Assembly: GCA_964408735.1 (NCBI GenBank)
Contig: CAYPAX010000005.1
Coordinates: forward strand, 1-64,000
Length of the DNA stretch: 64,000 nucleotides
Source of the DNA: UBA7887 sp964408735
GTDB taxonomy: Bacteria; Pseudomonadota; Alphaproteobacteria; UBA7887
Reading direction: 5' to 3'
The position numbers and the translations under genes are program-made. Shown here piece by piece: positions 31,179-39,291 of the stretch. Position 1 is the stretch's first letter. Each line of letters opens with the position of its first letter. Below the pieces are notes generated by a model. The model searched no databases, had not been told where the DNA came from, and saw only the letters and a list, made by a program, of their open reading frames with translations.

Positions 31179-31964
31179 ATGACATATGAGACCATCGCCC
31201 TGGAGATTGCCGACGACGTGTCGGTCCTGACGCTATCGCGCCCGGACAAGCTCAATGCCTTCACGGTGGAGATGCATAAGGAGATCCGCCAGGCACTGAA
31301 AGCCATTGAGAAGGGTGGTGCGCGGGCACTGGTGATTACCGGTGCCGGGCGCGCCTTCTGTGCCGGGGCCGATCTCGCCGAAGGCGATCTGACCACCGTA
31401 GAGGAGCCCGATCTCGGCGAAGGTCTGGAAAAATATTACAATCCCTTGGTAGCCAAGCTGAACGCCATGCCGATTCCGGTCCTGGCGGCGGTCAACGGTA
31501 TTGCCGCCGGCGGCGGTGCCAATTTCGCCCTGTCATGCGATCTGACCTTCGCTGCGCGCTCTGCCAGCTTTATTCAGGCCTTCGTGCGTATCGGCCTGGT
31601 GCCGGACGTCGGCGGCTCGTACTTCCTGCCGCGCCTGATCGGCCGCCAGCGCGCCATGGCGCTGGCCATGACCGGCGAGCAGATCGACGCCGAGACGGCG
31701 GCGGATTGGGGCCTGATCTACAAATGCGTCGATGATGACGTATTGATGGACGACGTCATGGGGCTGGCCAGGCGCCTGGCCGCGGGGCCGACGCGCACCA
31801 TCGGCCTGATCAAGCATCTGATGGCGGCCTCGCAAACCAATACCCTGGAAGACCAGCTGGCGCTGGAACGCGATATGCAGCGCGCCGCCGGCCAGGGCGA
31901 GGACTACCGCGAGGGCATCCAGGCCTTTCTCGAAAAGCGCGCCGCCCAGTTCAGCGGCCGCTGA
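31179..31964 (+). CDS. paaG: Enoyl-CoA hydratase/isomerase, PaaG-like
   Basis: A 261-residue crotonase-fold enzyme. The first oxyanion-hole segment ALVITGAGRAFCAGADL is near residue 50, and the second is AAVNGIAAGGGANFALSCDL near 102. The FVRIGLVPDVGGSYFLPRLIG block carries an aspartate at the position used by isomerases rather than the second hydratase glutamate. This and the adjacent PaaI-like thioesterase point to the ring-epoxide isomerase of phenylacetyl-CoA degradation (1,2-epoxyphenylacetyl-CoA isomerase). The complete paa pathway is not in the window, so a related isomerase of fatty acid oxidation is possible. The gene is followed after 2 bases by paaI. Confidence 0.82.
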   Translation: MTYETIALEIADDVSVLTLSRPDKLNAFTVEMHKEIRQALKAIEKGGARALVITGAGRAFCAGADLAEGDLTTVEEPDLGEGLEKYYNPLVAKLNAMPIPVLAAVNGIAAGGGANFALSCDLTFAARSASFIQAFVRIGLVPDVGGSYFLPRLIGRQRAMALAMTGEQIDAETAADWGLIYKCVDDDVLMDDVMGLARRLAAGPTRTIGLIKHLMAASQTNTLEDQLALERDMQRAAGQGEDYREGIQAFLEKRAAQFSGR

Positions 31965-31966
31965 CT

Positions 31967-32407
31967 ATGGACCCCCAGGCCATCGCCGAGGCCGTCTACG
32001 AGACCATGGAGCCCAACGACCGGGTCTTCGTCGGCCTCGACATGCGCAAGGTCTCGATCGCGCCCGGCTGTGCCGTGCTCGAAATGAACGTGCGCGAGGA
32101 TATGCTCAACGGCCATGACATCTGCCATGGCAGCATGGTCTTCGCCCTCGCCGACACGGCCTTTGCGCTCGCCGCCAACTCGCACAATTACAACGCCGTA
32201 TTGGCCAGTGCCGGGATCGACCTGATCGATTCCGCAAAGCTCGGCGAGACCTTGCGGGCGGAGGCGAACGAGTTGTGGCGGCGCAAGCGCACGGCGCTCT
32301 ACGACATCACCGTCACGGGCAAGGATGGCCGCCTCATTGCCGTCTGCCGCGGCCGCGCCCACCGCGTTGCCGGTCAGCCGGCGCCGCAGCTGCCCGAAGC
32401 CGGCTGA
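31967..32407 (+). CDS. paaI: Hotdog-fold acyl-CoA thioesterase, PaaI-like
   Basis: A 146-residue hotdog thioesterase. The catalytic region MLNGHDICHGSMVFALADTAFALAANS near residue 45 has the HGG-like turn (CHGSMVFALAD) and the acidic residue of PaaI enzymes. PaaI hydrolyses ring-hydroxylated phenylacetyl-CoA species that form dead ends in the paa pathway. The gene starts 2 bases after paaG, and its stop overlaps the next ATG by one base (TGATG), so three genes are coupled. Confidence 0.85.
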   Translation: MDPQAIAEAVYETMEPNDRVFVGLDMRKVSIAPGCAVLEMNVREDMLNGHDICHGSMVFALADTAFALAANSHNYNAVLASAGIDLIDSAKLGETLRAEANELWRRKRTALYDITVTGKDGRLIAVCRGRAHRVAGQPAPQLPEAG

Positions 32408-33198
32408 TGCTGAACGAGACGCAATGTCGGCAGTTCGACGAGCGCGGCTTTTTGATTTTGCCAGGGGCGTTGGTCGAGGACGAGGTGGCGATCCTGGACG
32501 CTGCCGTCGGCGACCTCGCGCAGCGCGACGGACCCGAAGTGGCGCGTGAGGCCGACGGCTCTCCCCATGTCATCTACGGCGTGCATTTGTGGGACGGGCG
32601 TATCGCCGCGCTGGCCGGCCATCCGGCGATTCACGAACCGGCGCGCCAACTTCTCGGCGGGCGCTTCTTCATCCACCAGTCGCGCCTCAATCTCAAGCAG
32701 ACGGGCGGCTCGGTGGTCGCCTGGCACCAGGACTTCGCCACCTACCACCGCGTCGATGGCATCCCCGAGGCGCGTGGATTGGTTATTGGTGTGCTCATCG
32801 ATACAGTCGGCGCGGCCAATGCGCCGGTGATTGTGCTGCCGGGCTCGCACCGGGGCGGCATCGTCTCGGAAGCGGTCATTGACGGGGCGGCATCGGACCA
32901 CGAGGGCGCGGCGCGTTATCGCTACGACATTTCGCTCGCCACCATCGCGCGGCTCGCCGCCGCCGCAGAACCCGAGGCCGTGCTCGGCCCGGCGGGAACG
33001 GTATTCCTGATGCACGCCAATCTGGTGCACGGATCGAGCGTAAACATCCTACCCGCGCGCCGCGCCATCGCCTATGTCAATGTCAGCCCCTGCGACAATC
33101 GCGGCGAAAGCTTCACGCGCCCCGAATATTACGCCGCACGCGATTTCGAACCGCTGGAGTTGAGCCCGCCCGATTGTCTGCGCAGGGCGCAAATGTGA
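32407..33198 (+). CDS. Phytanoyl-CoA dioxygenase family Fe(II)/2-oxoglutarate oxygenase
   Basis: A 263-residue enzyme of the PhyH family. The iron facial triad is visible as HQD in VVAWHQDFATYHRVD near residue 112 and the second histidine in MHANLVHGSSVNILPARRAIAYVNV near 203; the following arginine binds 2-oxoglutarate. The opening QFDERGFLILPGAL is typical. It is coupled to paaI by a one-base overlap. The substrate is unknown; members hydroxylate CoA esters, small secondary metabolites or compatible solutes. Confidence 0.85.
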   Translation: MLNETQCRQFDERGFLILPGALVEDEVAILDAAVGDLAQRDGPEVAREADGSPHVIYGVHLWDGRIAALAGHPAIHEPARQLLGGRFFIHQSRLNLKQTGGSVVAWHQDFATYHRVDGIPEARGLVIGVLIDTVGAANAPVIVLPGSHRGGIVSEAVIDGAASDHEGAARYRYDISLATIARLAAAAEPEAVLGPAGTVFLMHANLVHGSSVNILPARRAIAYVNVSPCDNRGESFTRPEYYAARDFEPLELSPPDCLRRAQM

Positions 33199-33204
33199 CG
33201 GCGA

Positions 33205-33705
33205 TCAATCCTCGCGCTGCCAGCGCACGCGGACAAAATAGCCGTCTTCGTCGTAATCGAGGTTCAATTCGCCTTTGTAAGCATCGTGCAGCGCGTCGCC
33301 GATGCGGCGCGGCAGATGGATATCGGTGGTGGTTACCACCATGCCGCCCTCGACGCTGTTCATCACCATCAGCCGGTGCCCGGGGTGTTCCTGCTTTTCC
33401 CGCTCTTCGGTGTTGCGGACCAGGTTCAGGATCTCGTCCCTGTGCGCCGCGAAGAAGCCGCCGGCAAGGGTGATTTCGCCCGCAGGATAGCGGTCGTTGA
33501 TGCGCTCGCAGGCTTGGCACAGCGTCTCGTGCGCAGGCGCAGGCCTGAGCGACCAGCGCCAGCGGCCGTCCTGCCAGACCGCACCGCATTGCGGGCATAC
33601 GGTCGGCTCAGGCAGCTTGCCGCGCGCCTTGTAGGGGTCGTGCGCGTGGTCTTTGACCAGGCGATCGCGGCGCGGCTCTCGCCGGGCAACGTCACGTGTC
33701 TTCAT
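33205..33705 (-). CDS. BCAM0308-like zinc-ribbon protein
   Basis: A 166-residue cytosolic protein. Two CxxC pairs, CPQCGAVWQDGRW near residue 36 and LCQACERINDRYPAG near 63, form a probable zinc ribbon. Further on, GGFFAAHRDEILNLVRNTEEREKQEHPGHRL and VTTTDIHLPRRIGDALHDAY match the small uncharacterised family named after BCAM0308. ATG 33705 is chosen with AAGGTGG ahead. It converges on the PhyH gene with only 6 bases between stops. Function unknown; one idea is an RNA- or ribosome-associated role, as for other zinc ribbons. Confidence 0.68.
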   Translation of the reverse strand: MKTRDVARREPRRDRLVKDHAHDPYKARGKLPEPTVCPQCGAVWQDGRWRWSLRPAPAHETLCQACERINDRYPAGEITLAGGFFAAHRDEILNLVRNTEEREKQEHPGHRLMVMNSVEGGMVVTTTDIHLPRRIGDALHDAYKGELNLDYDEDGYFVRVRWQRED

Positions 33706-33785
33706 GATGGCCACCTTGGCGTGGGTCGGACAAACGAAGAGAGTGCCCCGGAAGCACGGTGTCCGCCATGACCTACGTCAAGGCG

Positions 33786-34592
33786 TCAGCGTCCCTTGAA
33801 CTGCGGCCGGCGCTTTTCCATGAAGGCGGTGCGGCCTTCCGCATAGTCCTCGCTGTCGAAGCAGGCGCGCACGCGGGCCTCGATAGCGTCTACGTCACGC
33901 TCGGCAGGATCCTTGAGCCCTTCGCCGATGGCAGCCTTGGCGGCGCGCACGGTGAGCGGCGCGTTGTCGGCGATGGTCTCGGCCAGCTCGCGCACCGTGG
34001 CGTCAAGATCGGCCACCGGCACCAGGCGATTGATCAGGCCCATGCGCAAGGCCTCCTCGGCGGTGAAGCGCCGCGCCGTAAACAGGATCTCCTTGGCCAT
34101 GGCCGGGCCGACCAGGGCCGAGAGCTTGCGCAGGCCAGCGAAGCCGTAGCCGAGGCCGAGGCGCGCGGCGGGGATGGAATATTGGGAATCGTCGCTGGCG
34201 ATGCGGATGTCGGCCTGCAAGGCGACCGCCAGGCCGCCGCCGACGCAAAAGCCGCGGATCATCGCCACCAGCGGCTTCTCCAGGCTGCCCAGCGTTTCCT
34301 GGGCCGTCGCGGTGACGCGGTTATATTCCTCTTCTGCCTCCGCCGAGGCGCGGTGCGTTTCGAATTCCGAGATATCGGCGCCCGAAACGAAGGCCTTGTC
34401 GCCGGCCCCTGCCATGACAACGGTGCGTACGGCATCATCGGCCGAAAAATCGGCCATGATCTCGGACACCGCCTGCCACATCTCCAGCTTCAGCGCGTTG
34501 CGGCGCTCAGGATTGTTGAAGATCATCCAGCCGATGCCGCCGTCCTTACGGGCGATCATCTTGTCGGTGTCGAGGCTCAGCGTCTCCGCCAT
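33786..34592 (-). CDS. Enoyl-CoA hydratase/isomerase family protein
   Basis: A 268-residue crotonase-fold enzyme. The oxyanion segments are VVMAGAGDKAFVSGADISEF near residue 62 and AMIRGFCVGGGLAVALQADI near 112. The position of the first hydratase glutamate is not clearly filled, and IPAARLGLGYGFAGLRKLSALVG carries no aspartate at the isomerase site, so the precise reaction is uncertain. It is the last gene of a minus-strand operon and starts with a one-base overlap with the CaiB-type CoA-transferase gene. Confidence 0.82.
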   Translation of the reverse strand: MAETLSLDTDKMIARKDGGIGWMIFNNPERRNALKLEMWQAVSEIMADFSADDAVRTVVMAGAGDKAFVSGADISEFETHRASAEAEEEYNRVTATAQETLGSLEKPLVAMIRGFCVGGGLAVALQADIRIASDDSQYSIPAARLGLGYGFAGLRKLSALVGPAMAKEILFTARRFTAEEALRMGLINRLVPVADLDATVRELAETIADNAPLTVRAAKAAIGEGLKDPAERDVDAIEARVRACFDSEDYAEGRTAFMEKRRPQFKGR

Positions 34593-35782
34593 CAGATCAC
34601 TCTCCGTGTGCGCAAATCCGCAACAGCCGCGTCGTCGAAGCCGAGTTCGGCAAGAATGGCATCGGTATCGCCACCCATGCCGGGGGTGGGGCGGCGCACC
34701 TGCTCGGGCTGGGGCGTGCCGGTCAGATGCACGGCCTGGCCTACCACATGCATATTGCCGTGCTCCGGGTGGCTCATGGGCACGGCAATGCCGAGATGGC
34801 GCACCTGCGGATCGGCGAAGGTCTCGTCGATGCTGTTGATCGGGCCGCAGGGCACGCCCGCCTCGTTCATGGCCTCGATCCAGTGGGCGCTGGGCTTCTT
34901 GGCCGTGAACTCGCCCAACAGCGCATTGAGGACGTCGCGGTTCTTGGAGCGGGCATCGCCATTGACGAAACGCTCGTCGTCCGCCAGCTCAGGCGCTTCG
35001 ATGACGCCGAGGAAGCGTTGCCACAGCACGTCGCCCGCGGCGGCAATGTTGATGGCGCCGTCGGCGGTGGGGAAGACGCCCATGGGAATGCCCGTCGGAT
35101 GGTTGTTGCCGGCCTGGGGCGGCACTTCCGAGTCGATCAGCCAGCGTGCCGCCTGGAAGTCGAGCATGGCGATCTGCGACTCGAGCAGCGAGGTGTGTAC
35201 CCACTGTCCCCGGCCGGTGTGTTCGCGATTGAACAGCGCCAGCAGCATGCCCATGGCGAGATAGTTGCCGGCCGAAAGGTCGGCGATGGGAATGCCGACC
35301 CGCACGGGTCCCTGGCCCGGCAGGCCGGTGATCGACATCAAGCCCCCAAGCCCTTGGGCGATCTGGTCGACGCCGGCACGGTCCTTATAGGGGCCGTCCT
35401 GGCCGAAGCCCGAAATGCTGCCATAGACCAGGCGCGGGTTGCGGGCGCTGAGCGTCTCGTAGTCGATGCCGAGGCGATGCTTCACGCGGGCGCGGAAATT
35501 CTCCACGACCACATCGGCGCGGTCGGCCAGCTTGAGGAAGATCTCCTTGCCCTCTTCGCTCTTCAAATCGAGGGTCATGGCGCGCTTGTTGCGGTGCAGG
35601 TTGAGATAGTCCGGCCCGTCGCGGGCGCCGCCGAGCCCCTCGCTGCCGGGCTCGCTCGGCGCCTCGATCTTGATCACGTCCGCGCCCCAGTCGGCCAGGT
35701 GGCGCACGGCCGTCGGCCCCGCGCGCGCCCTGGTCAGGTCGAGAACGAAGATCCCCTCGAGGGGAAGTCTCTGCTCGGTCAT
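34592..35782 (-). CDS. CaiB/BaiF family (class III) CoA-transferase
   Basis: A 396-residue family III CoA-transferase. LPLEGIFVLDLTRARAGPTAVRHLADWGADVIKIE opens the protein, and the conserved nucleotide-fold block YLNLHRNKRAMTLDLKSEEG follows. In this family an aspartate near residue 165-170 forms the acyl anhydride; GQGPVRVGIPIADLSAGNYLAMG holds it (IADLSAG). The end carries the usual MGGDTDAILAELGF. It moves CoA between carboxylic acids. The acid is unknown; the neighbouring hydratase, aldolase and TRAP binding protein suggest uptake and CoA-activation of an organic acid. Confidence 0.9.
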   Translation of the reverse strand: MTEQRLPLEGIFVLDLTRARAGPTAVRHLADWGADVIKIEAPSEPGSEGLGGARDGPDYLNLHRNKRAMTLDLKSEEGKEIFLKLADRADVVVENFRARVKHRLGIDYETLSARNPRLVYGSISGFGQDGPYKDRAGVDQIAQGLGGLMSITGLPGQGPVRVGIPIADLSAGNYLAMGMLLALFNREHTGRGQWVHTSLLESQIAMLDFQAARWLIDSEVPPQAGNNHPTGIPMGVFPTADGAINIAAAGDVLWQRFLGVIEAPELADDERFVNGDARSKNRDVLNALLGEFTAKKPSAHWIEAMNEAGVPCGPINSIDETFADPQVRHLGIAVPMSHPEHGNMHVVGQAVHLTGTPQPEQVRRPTPGMGGDTDAILAELGFDDAAVADLRTRRVI

Positions 35783-35784
35783 GC

Positions 35785-36195
35785 CTATTCCGCCGCTACG
35801 GGGACGCCTTTCTCGGTCTCGACGGCGATGGGAACGTAGGTGTAGGTCTTGGAGATGATCTGCCAGCGGCCGTCCAGCCTTAGCAGGCTGAGATAGTCGG
35901 TAAACAGCTTCGGCCCGATGGCGATCTGCAACCGCACAAGGGCCGACTCCGCGCCCGACTTGTCGATCGAGAGAATGCGGTCCTGGCGCCGCTGGCCCGA
36001 CTTGGCCGGCGCCTCGCGCCCGGCGACGCGGGCATAGACCGCCTCCATCGGGTCGTCCTGCAAGGGCCCGTCGGTCGCCGTGTAGAGGTGGCAGGCGGGG
36101 TGGAAGATGCTCTTCAGCTTGTCGACGTCGCACTCGTAGAAGCCGTCGAAATAGGCGGCAAGTGCTGTGCTGATCTCGTTATAGGTCGCGTCCAT
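35785..36195 (-). CDS. Nuclear transport factor 2-like (SnoaL-fold) protein
   Basis: A 136-residue cone-fold protein. The pattern EISTALAAYFDGFYECDVDKLKSIFHPACHLYTA, then DPMEAVYARVAGR, and a closing beta-sheet with FTDYLSLLRLDGRWQIISKTYTYVPI is typical of the NTF2/lumazine-binding-like family. Members are small isomerases, hydrolases or binding proteins. It sits 2 bases upstream of the CoA-transferase gene and 15 bases after the aldolase gene, so it is part of the operon. Confidence 0.8.
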   Translation of the reverse strand: MDATYNEISTALAAYFDGFYECDVDKLKSIFHPACHLYTATDGPLQDDPMEAVYARVAGREAPAKSGQRRQDRILSIDKSGAESALVRLQIAIGPKLFTDYLSLLRLDGRWQIISKTYTYVPIAVETEKGVPVAAE

Positions 36196-36210
36196 GTCGT
36201 CCTCCTGGTT

Positions 36211-36996
36211 TCAGTCTTCGGCCTTTAGCTCGGCAATGCCCGCTTGCAGCGCGCCGCCGAGCAAGGCGATGTCGATCGAATAGGCCACCATGCGGAAGCC
36301 GCGCGCCATCCAGGCGCGGCCCCATTCCACGTTGGGGGCCAGACATCCCGCCGGCTTGTCATGCTTGCGGCAGGCGGCAACGATGCGGCCGATGGCGGCA
36401 TCGAAATCCGGATGGTCGAACTCGCCCGGAATGCCCATGGTCAGCGACAGGTCGTAATGGCCGACATAGGCGGCGTCAATCCCCGGCACGGCGAGAATCT
36501 CTTCCACGGCCTCGACACCCTTGGCGGTCTCGATCAAGGCGACGACCATAGTGCGGGCTTCAGCGCCTGTCATCTTGGTCGGCACGTCGCCGCCGCTGTA
36601 GTCGTCATGGGCGCCGCCGAACATCGCCCCGCGCACGCCGCGCGGCGGATAGCGCGTCCAGGAGACGATCTCCTGGGCTTCCTCGCGGCTTTCGACCATC
36701 TGATAGACCAGACCCATGATGCCGATATCGAGCAGCCGGGCAGTTGTTGCGTAGGATTTGTCCGGCGGGCGCACCAGGGGCACCAGGTTCTGGCCGCGGC
36801 AATAGGCGATCTGCTGCTTGATCTCCGCTTCGGAGATGCCGCTGTGCTCCATGTCGTAAATGACGTATTCGGCGCCGGCACCGGCCAGTACCGTGGCGAT
36901 GCCGGGGCTGGCGAACTCGAACACCATGGTGCCGAAAGCTGTCTCGCCGCGGGCGAGCTTCTCCTTGACGGGATTGGGGCGCATGGCTGTGGTCAT
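36211..36996 (-). CDS. HpcH/HpaI family aldolase (2,4-dihydroxyhept-2-enedioate aldolase-like)
   Basis: A 261-residue class II pyruvate-type aldolase. The TIM-barrel motifs are YVIYDMEHSGISEAEIKQQI near residue 44, LVPLVRPPDKS near 72, and the metal-binding ALIETAKGVEAVEEILAVPGIDAAYVGHYDLSLTMG near 150-185. A histidine in DMEHSG is the usual general base. It cleaves a hydroxy-oxo acid to pyruvate and an aldehyde, or the reverse. It overlaps the TRAP binding-protein gene as ATGA, tying uptake to catabolism. Confidence 0.87.
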   Translation of the reverse strand: MTTAMRPNPVKEKLARGETAFGTMVFEFASPGIATVLAGAGAEYVIYDMEHSGISEAEIKQQIAYCRGQNLVPLVRPPDKSYATTARLLDIGIMGLVYQMVESREEAQEIVSWTRYPPRGVRGAMFGGAHDDYSGGDVPTKMTGAEARTMVVALIETAKGVEAVEEILAVPGIDAAYVGHYDLSLTMGIPGEFDHPDFDAAIGRIVAACRKHDKPAGCLAPNVEWGRAWMARGFRMVAYSIDIALLGGALQAGIAELKAED

Positions 36997-37979
36997 TCCT
37001 CGATATAGAACAATTGGCGGAGCGCGTCGTAGTGGCTGTCGTCACGCGATTTGAGGCGTTCCCAGGCGGTGTCGTAGGCGCGCCGGCGATATTCCCTGGC
37101 CGCATCGTCAGAGAGCGTTACCACTTCGACGCCACGCTTTCGCATCTCCGCGTCCTCGTCGATCGCCAGGCCGGCGAAGATGTCATAGGAACGCTGCTCG
37201 TGGTCGAGGCCGAGCGCCTGCAGGGCATCGCGCGCGGTGTCGCTCATGCTTTGCCAGCGATCGAGGTTCACCAGAATGACGATGTCGCCCTGGAAATAGC
37301 GCGGATCGATGCGGTGGGTAAGGAAATTGTCCCAGGAGAGGTCCATCAGGCCCACCGACGGCCAGCCGACGCCCACCACCGTGCCGCGCTCGAGCGCGGT
37401 ATAGACCTCCGGCACCTTGATGTTGACGTAGGTCGCGCCGAGGCCGGTGAAGAACTCGCGGTAGAGCTGGGCGCCGCGGATACGCAGGCCGTCGAGATCG
37501 GGCAGACCGGCTGCGTCGAGCACCGGCGGCTGGGTCAGATAGATATGGAAGCCGAGGCTGCCTTCGGGATGGGAGAGCAAATAGGCGTTGAGCTTCTGCT
37601 GGTGGATCTCGTTGAGCAGCGCCAGGCCGCCATTGGCGCGCAGCTCGGCCGGCGAGACATTGCCACCGACAAAGGCGTCGGTCTCGGGCACGTCGCCGGG
37701 ATAGTAGCTCGAAGGCCCATAGATCATGTCGACGATGCCGTTGCGCACGGCGTTCGCCTGCTCCGCCGTCGGCAGCGCCTCGGGCCCGCCGAGCAGATCG
37801 ATGCGCAGCACCCCTGCCGCTTCCGCGTTCACCCGCTCGATGAAGCTGATGAAGCTCTGGCTGTAGACCGTGCCCAGCGGCAGCATCGAGGTTGCGCGCA
37901 GCACCTCCTCGGCGCGGCCGGCCCCGGCCATGGCCAGACCCGCCACAAGGGCGGCGGCAATTATCGTCTGTCGCCTCAT
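36993..37979 (-). CDS. TRAP transporter substrate-binding protein (DctP family)
   Basis: A 328-residue periplasmic binding protein with a signal peptide (IIAAALVAGLAMAGAGRA). The family block LRIRGAQLYREFFTGLGATYVNIKVPEVYTALERGTVVGVGWP near residues 165-205 contains the arginine that clamps a carboxylate ligand. TRAP systems also need DctQ and DctM membrane proteins, which are absent here, so this gene must use a system encoded elsewhere. First gene of the minus-strand catabolic operon after the acyl-CoA dehydrogenase, and coupled to the aldolase gene. Confidence 0.87.
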   Translation of the reverse strand: MRRQTIIAAALVAGLAMAGAGRAEEVLRATSMLPLGTVYSQSFISFIERVNAEAAGVLRIDLLGGPEALPTAEQANAVRNGIVDMIYGPSSYYPGDVPETDAFVGGNVSPAELRANGGLALLNEIHQQKLNAYLLSHPEGSLGFHIYLTQPPVLDAAGLPDLDGLRIRGAQLYREFFTGLGATYVNIKVPEVYTALERGTVVGVGWPSVGLMDLSWDNFLTHRIDPRYFQGDIVILVNLDRWQSMSDTARDALQALGLDHEQRSYDIFAGLAIDEDAEMRKRGVEVVTLSDDAAREYRRRAYDTAWERLKSRDDSHYDALRQLFYIEE

Positions 37980-38046
37980 AGTGATCTTCCTCCCGGGCCG
38001 ATTATGGAGCGGAATCGGGAGAAGCAAAAGCCACTTCCAAACCCGC

Positions 38047-39186
38047 TCAGAATCCGAGCTGCCGCGCTGCCAGATCGCGCATGATTTCCTCGGCACCACC
38101 ACCGATGGCGTTGACGCGCACCTCGCGATAGATGCGCTCGACCTTCTGGCCCCTCATGTAGCCGGCGCCGCCGAAGGTCTGCACCGCCTCGCGGGCGCAG
38201 TATTCCATGGTCAGGGTGGCCTGGTTCTTGAGCATGCAGATCTCGGCCACCGGGTTTTCGCCCTGGTCGATGCGCCAGGCGAGGCTTTCCAGAAAGGCCT
38301 GGGTGGCGTTGATCTGCATGGCCATGTCGACGAGCTTGTGGCGCACCACCTGGTGGTCGATGAGGCGCTTGCCGAAGGTCTGGCGCTCGCGCGCGTAGGC
38401 CACCGTCTCGTCGTAGCAGACCTGGGAGAAGCCGTTGCAGCCGGCGGCCATCATCAGGCGCTCGAAGTTGAAGTTCTGCATGACGATCTTGAAGCCCTGG
38501 TTCTCGACGCCGATGAGGTTCTCCGCGGGCACGCGGACATTGTCGAAATAGAGCGTTGCCGTGTCCGAGGCATGCCAGCCCATCTTCTTCAGCGGCGTGC
38601 GCGAGAAGCCTGGCATATCGGCCTCGATCAGCAGCAGCGAGACGCCATGCATGCCGTCTGTGCCCGTGCGCACCGCCGTTGTGATGTAATCCGCCTGCAC
38701 GCCCGAGGTGATGAAGGTCTTGCTGCCGTTGACGATGTAATGGTCGCCCTCGCGCCGCGCCGTGGTCTGCAGGTTGGCGACGTCGGAGCCGCCCGAGGGC
38801 TCGGTGATGGCGAGCGCCGCGATCTTCTCGCCCGCCAGCACCCCGGGCACCACGCGGGCCTTCACGGGCTCGGTCGCCGCCCGGATGACGGGGGGAAGGC
38901 CGATAGCATGGCTGCCGAGGCTGGCCGCGACACCGCCGGCGCCGGGCCGTGCCAGCTCCTGGGCGACGATGATCATGGTGAAGTGATCTGCCATCATGCC
39001 GCCGGCCGCGACAGGGTGATAGGCGCCGATCAGCCCGACCTCGCCCGCCTTGCGGAACAGCGCACGCGGCAACAGCTCGGCCTCCTCCCAGGCCTCGACA
39101 TGAGGCGCGATCTCGTTTTCGACGAAACGCCGCACGGTATCGCGCCAGGCCTCGTGATCGTCGCTGTAGTACTGACTTTGCGTCAT
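38047..39186 (-). CDS. Acyl-CoA dehydrogenase
   Basis: A 379-residue flavoenzyme. The first signature is ALAITEPSGGSDVANLQTTAR near residue 125; the second is the C-terminal QTFGGAGYMRGQKVERIYREVRVNAIGGGAEEI. The catalytic base is probably the glutamate near the end (GGGAEEIMRD). FAD contacts FITSG and RLMMAAGCNGF are in place. It desaturates a short- or branched-chain acyl-CoA and passes electrons to ETF. It lies 67 bases upstream of the TRAP gene on the same strand and may belong to the same unit. Confidence 0.92.
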   Translation of the reverse strand: MTQSQYYSDDHEAWRDTVRRFVENEIAPHVEAWEEAELLPRALFRKAGEVGLIGAYHPVAAGGMMADHFTMIIVAQELARPGAGGVAASLGSHAIGLPPVIRAATEPVKARVVPGVLAGEKIAALAITEPSGGSDVANLQTTARREGDHYIVNGSKTFITSGVQADYITTAVRTGTDGMHGVSLLLIEADMPGFSRTPLKKMGWHASDTATLYFDNVRVPAENLIGVENQGFKIVMQNFNFERLMMAAGCNGFSQVCYDETVAYARERQTFGKRLIDHQVVRHKLVDMAMQINATQAFLESLAWRIDQGENPVAEICMLKNQATLTMEYCAREAVQTFGGAGYMRGQKVERIYREVRVNAIGGGAEEIMRDLAARQLGF

Positions 39187-39291
39187 GATGGGGACCTTTC
39201 CGGCATGTCGCCGGCATAATAGACCATCGCGACCGCAAACCGGTTCCAAACAGGCCACAAATGCTCTAGACGGGTCGCCACACACCGCAAA

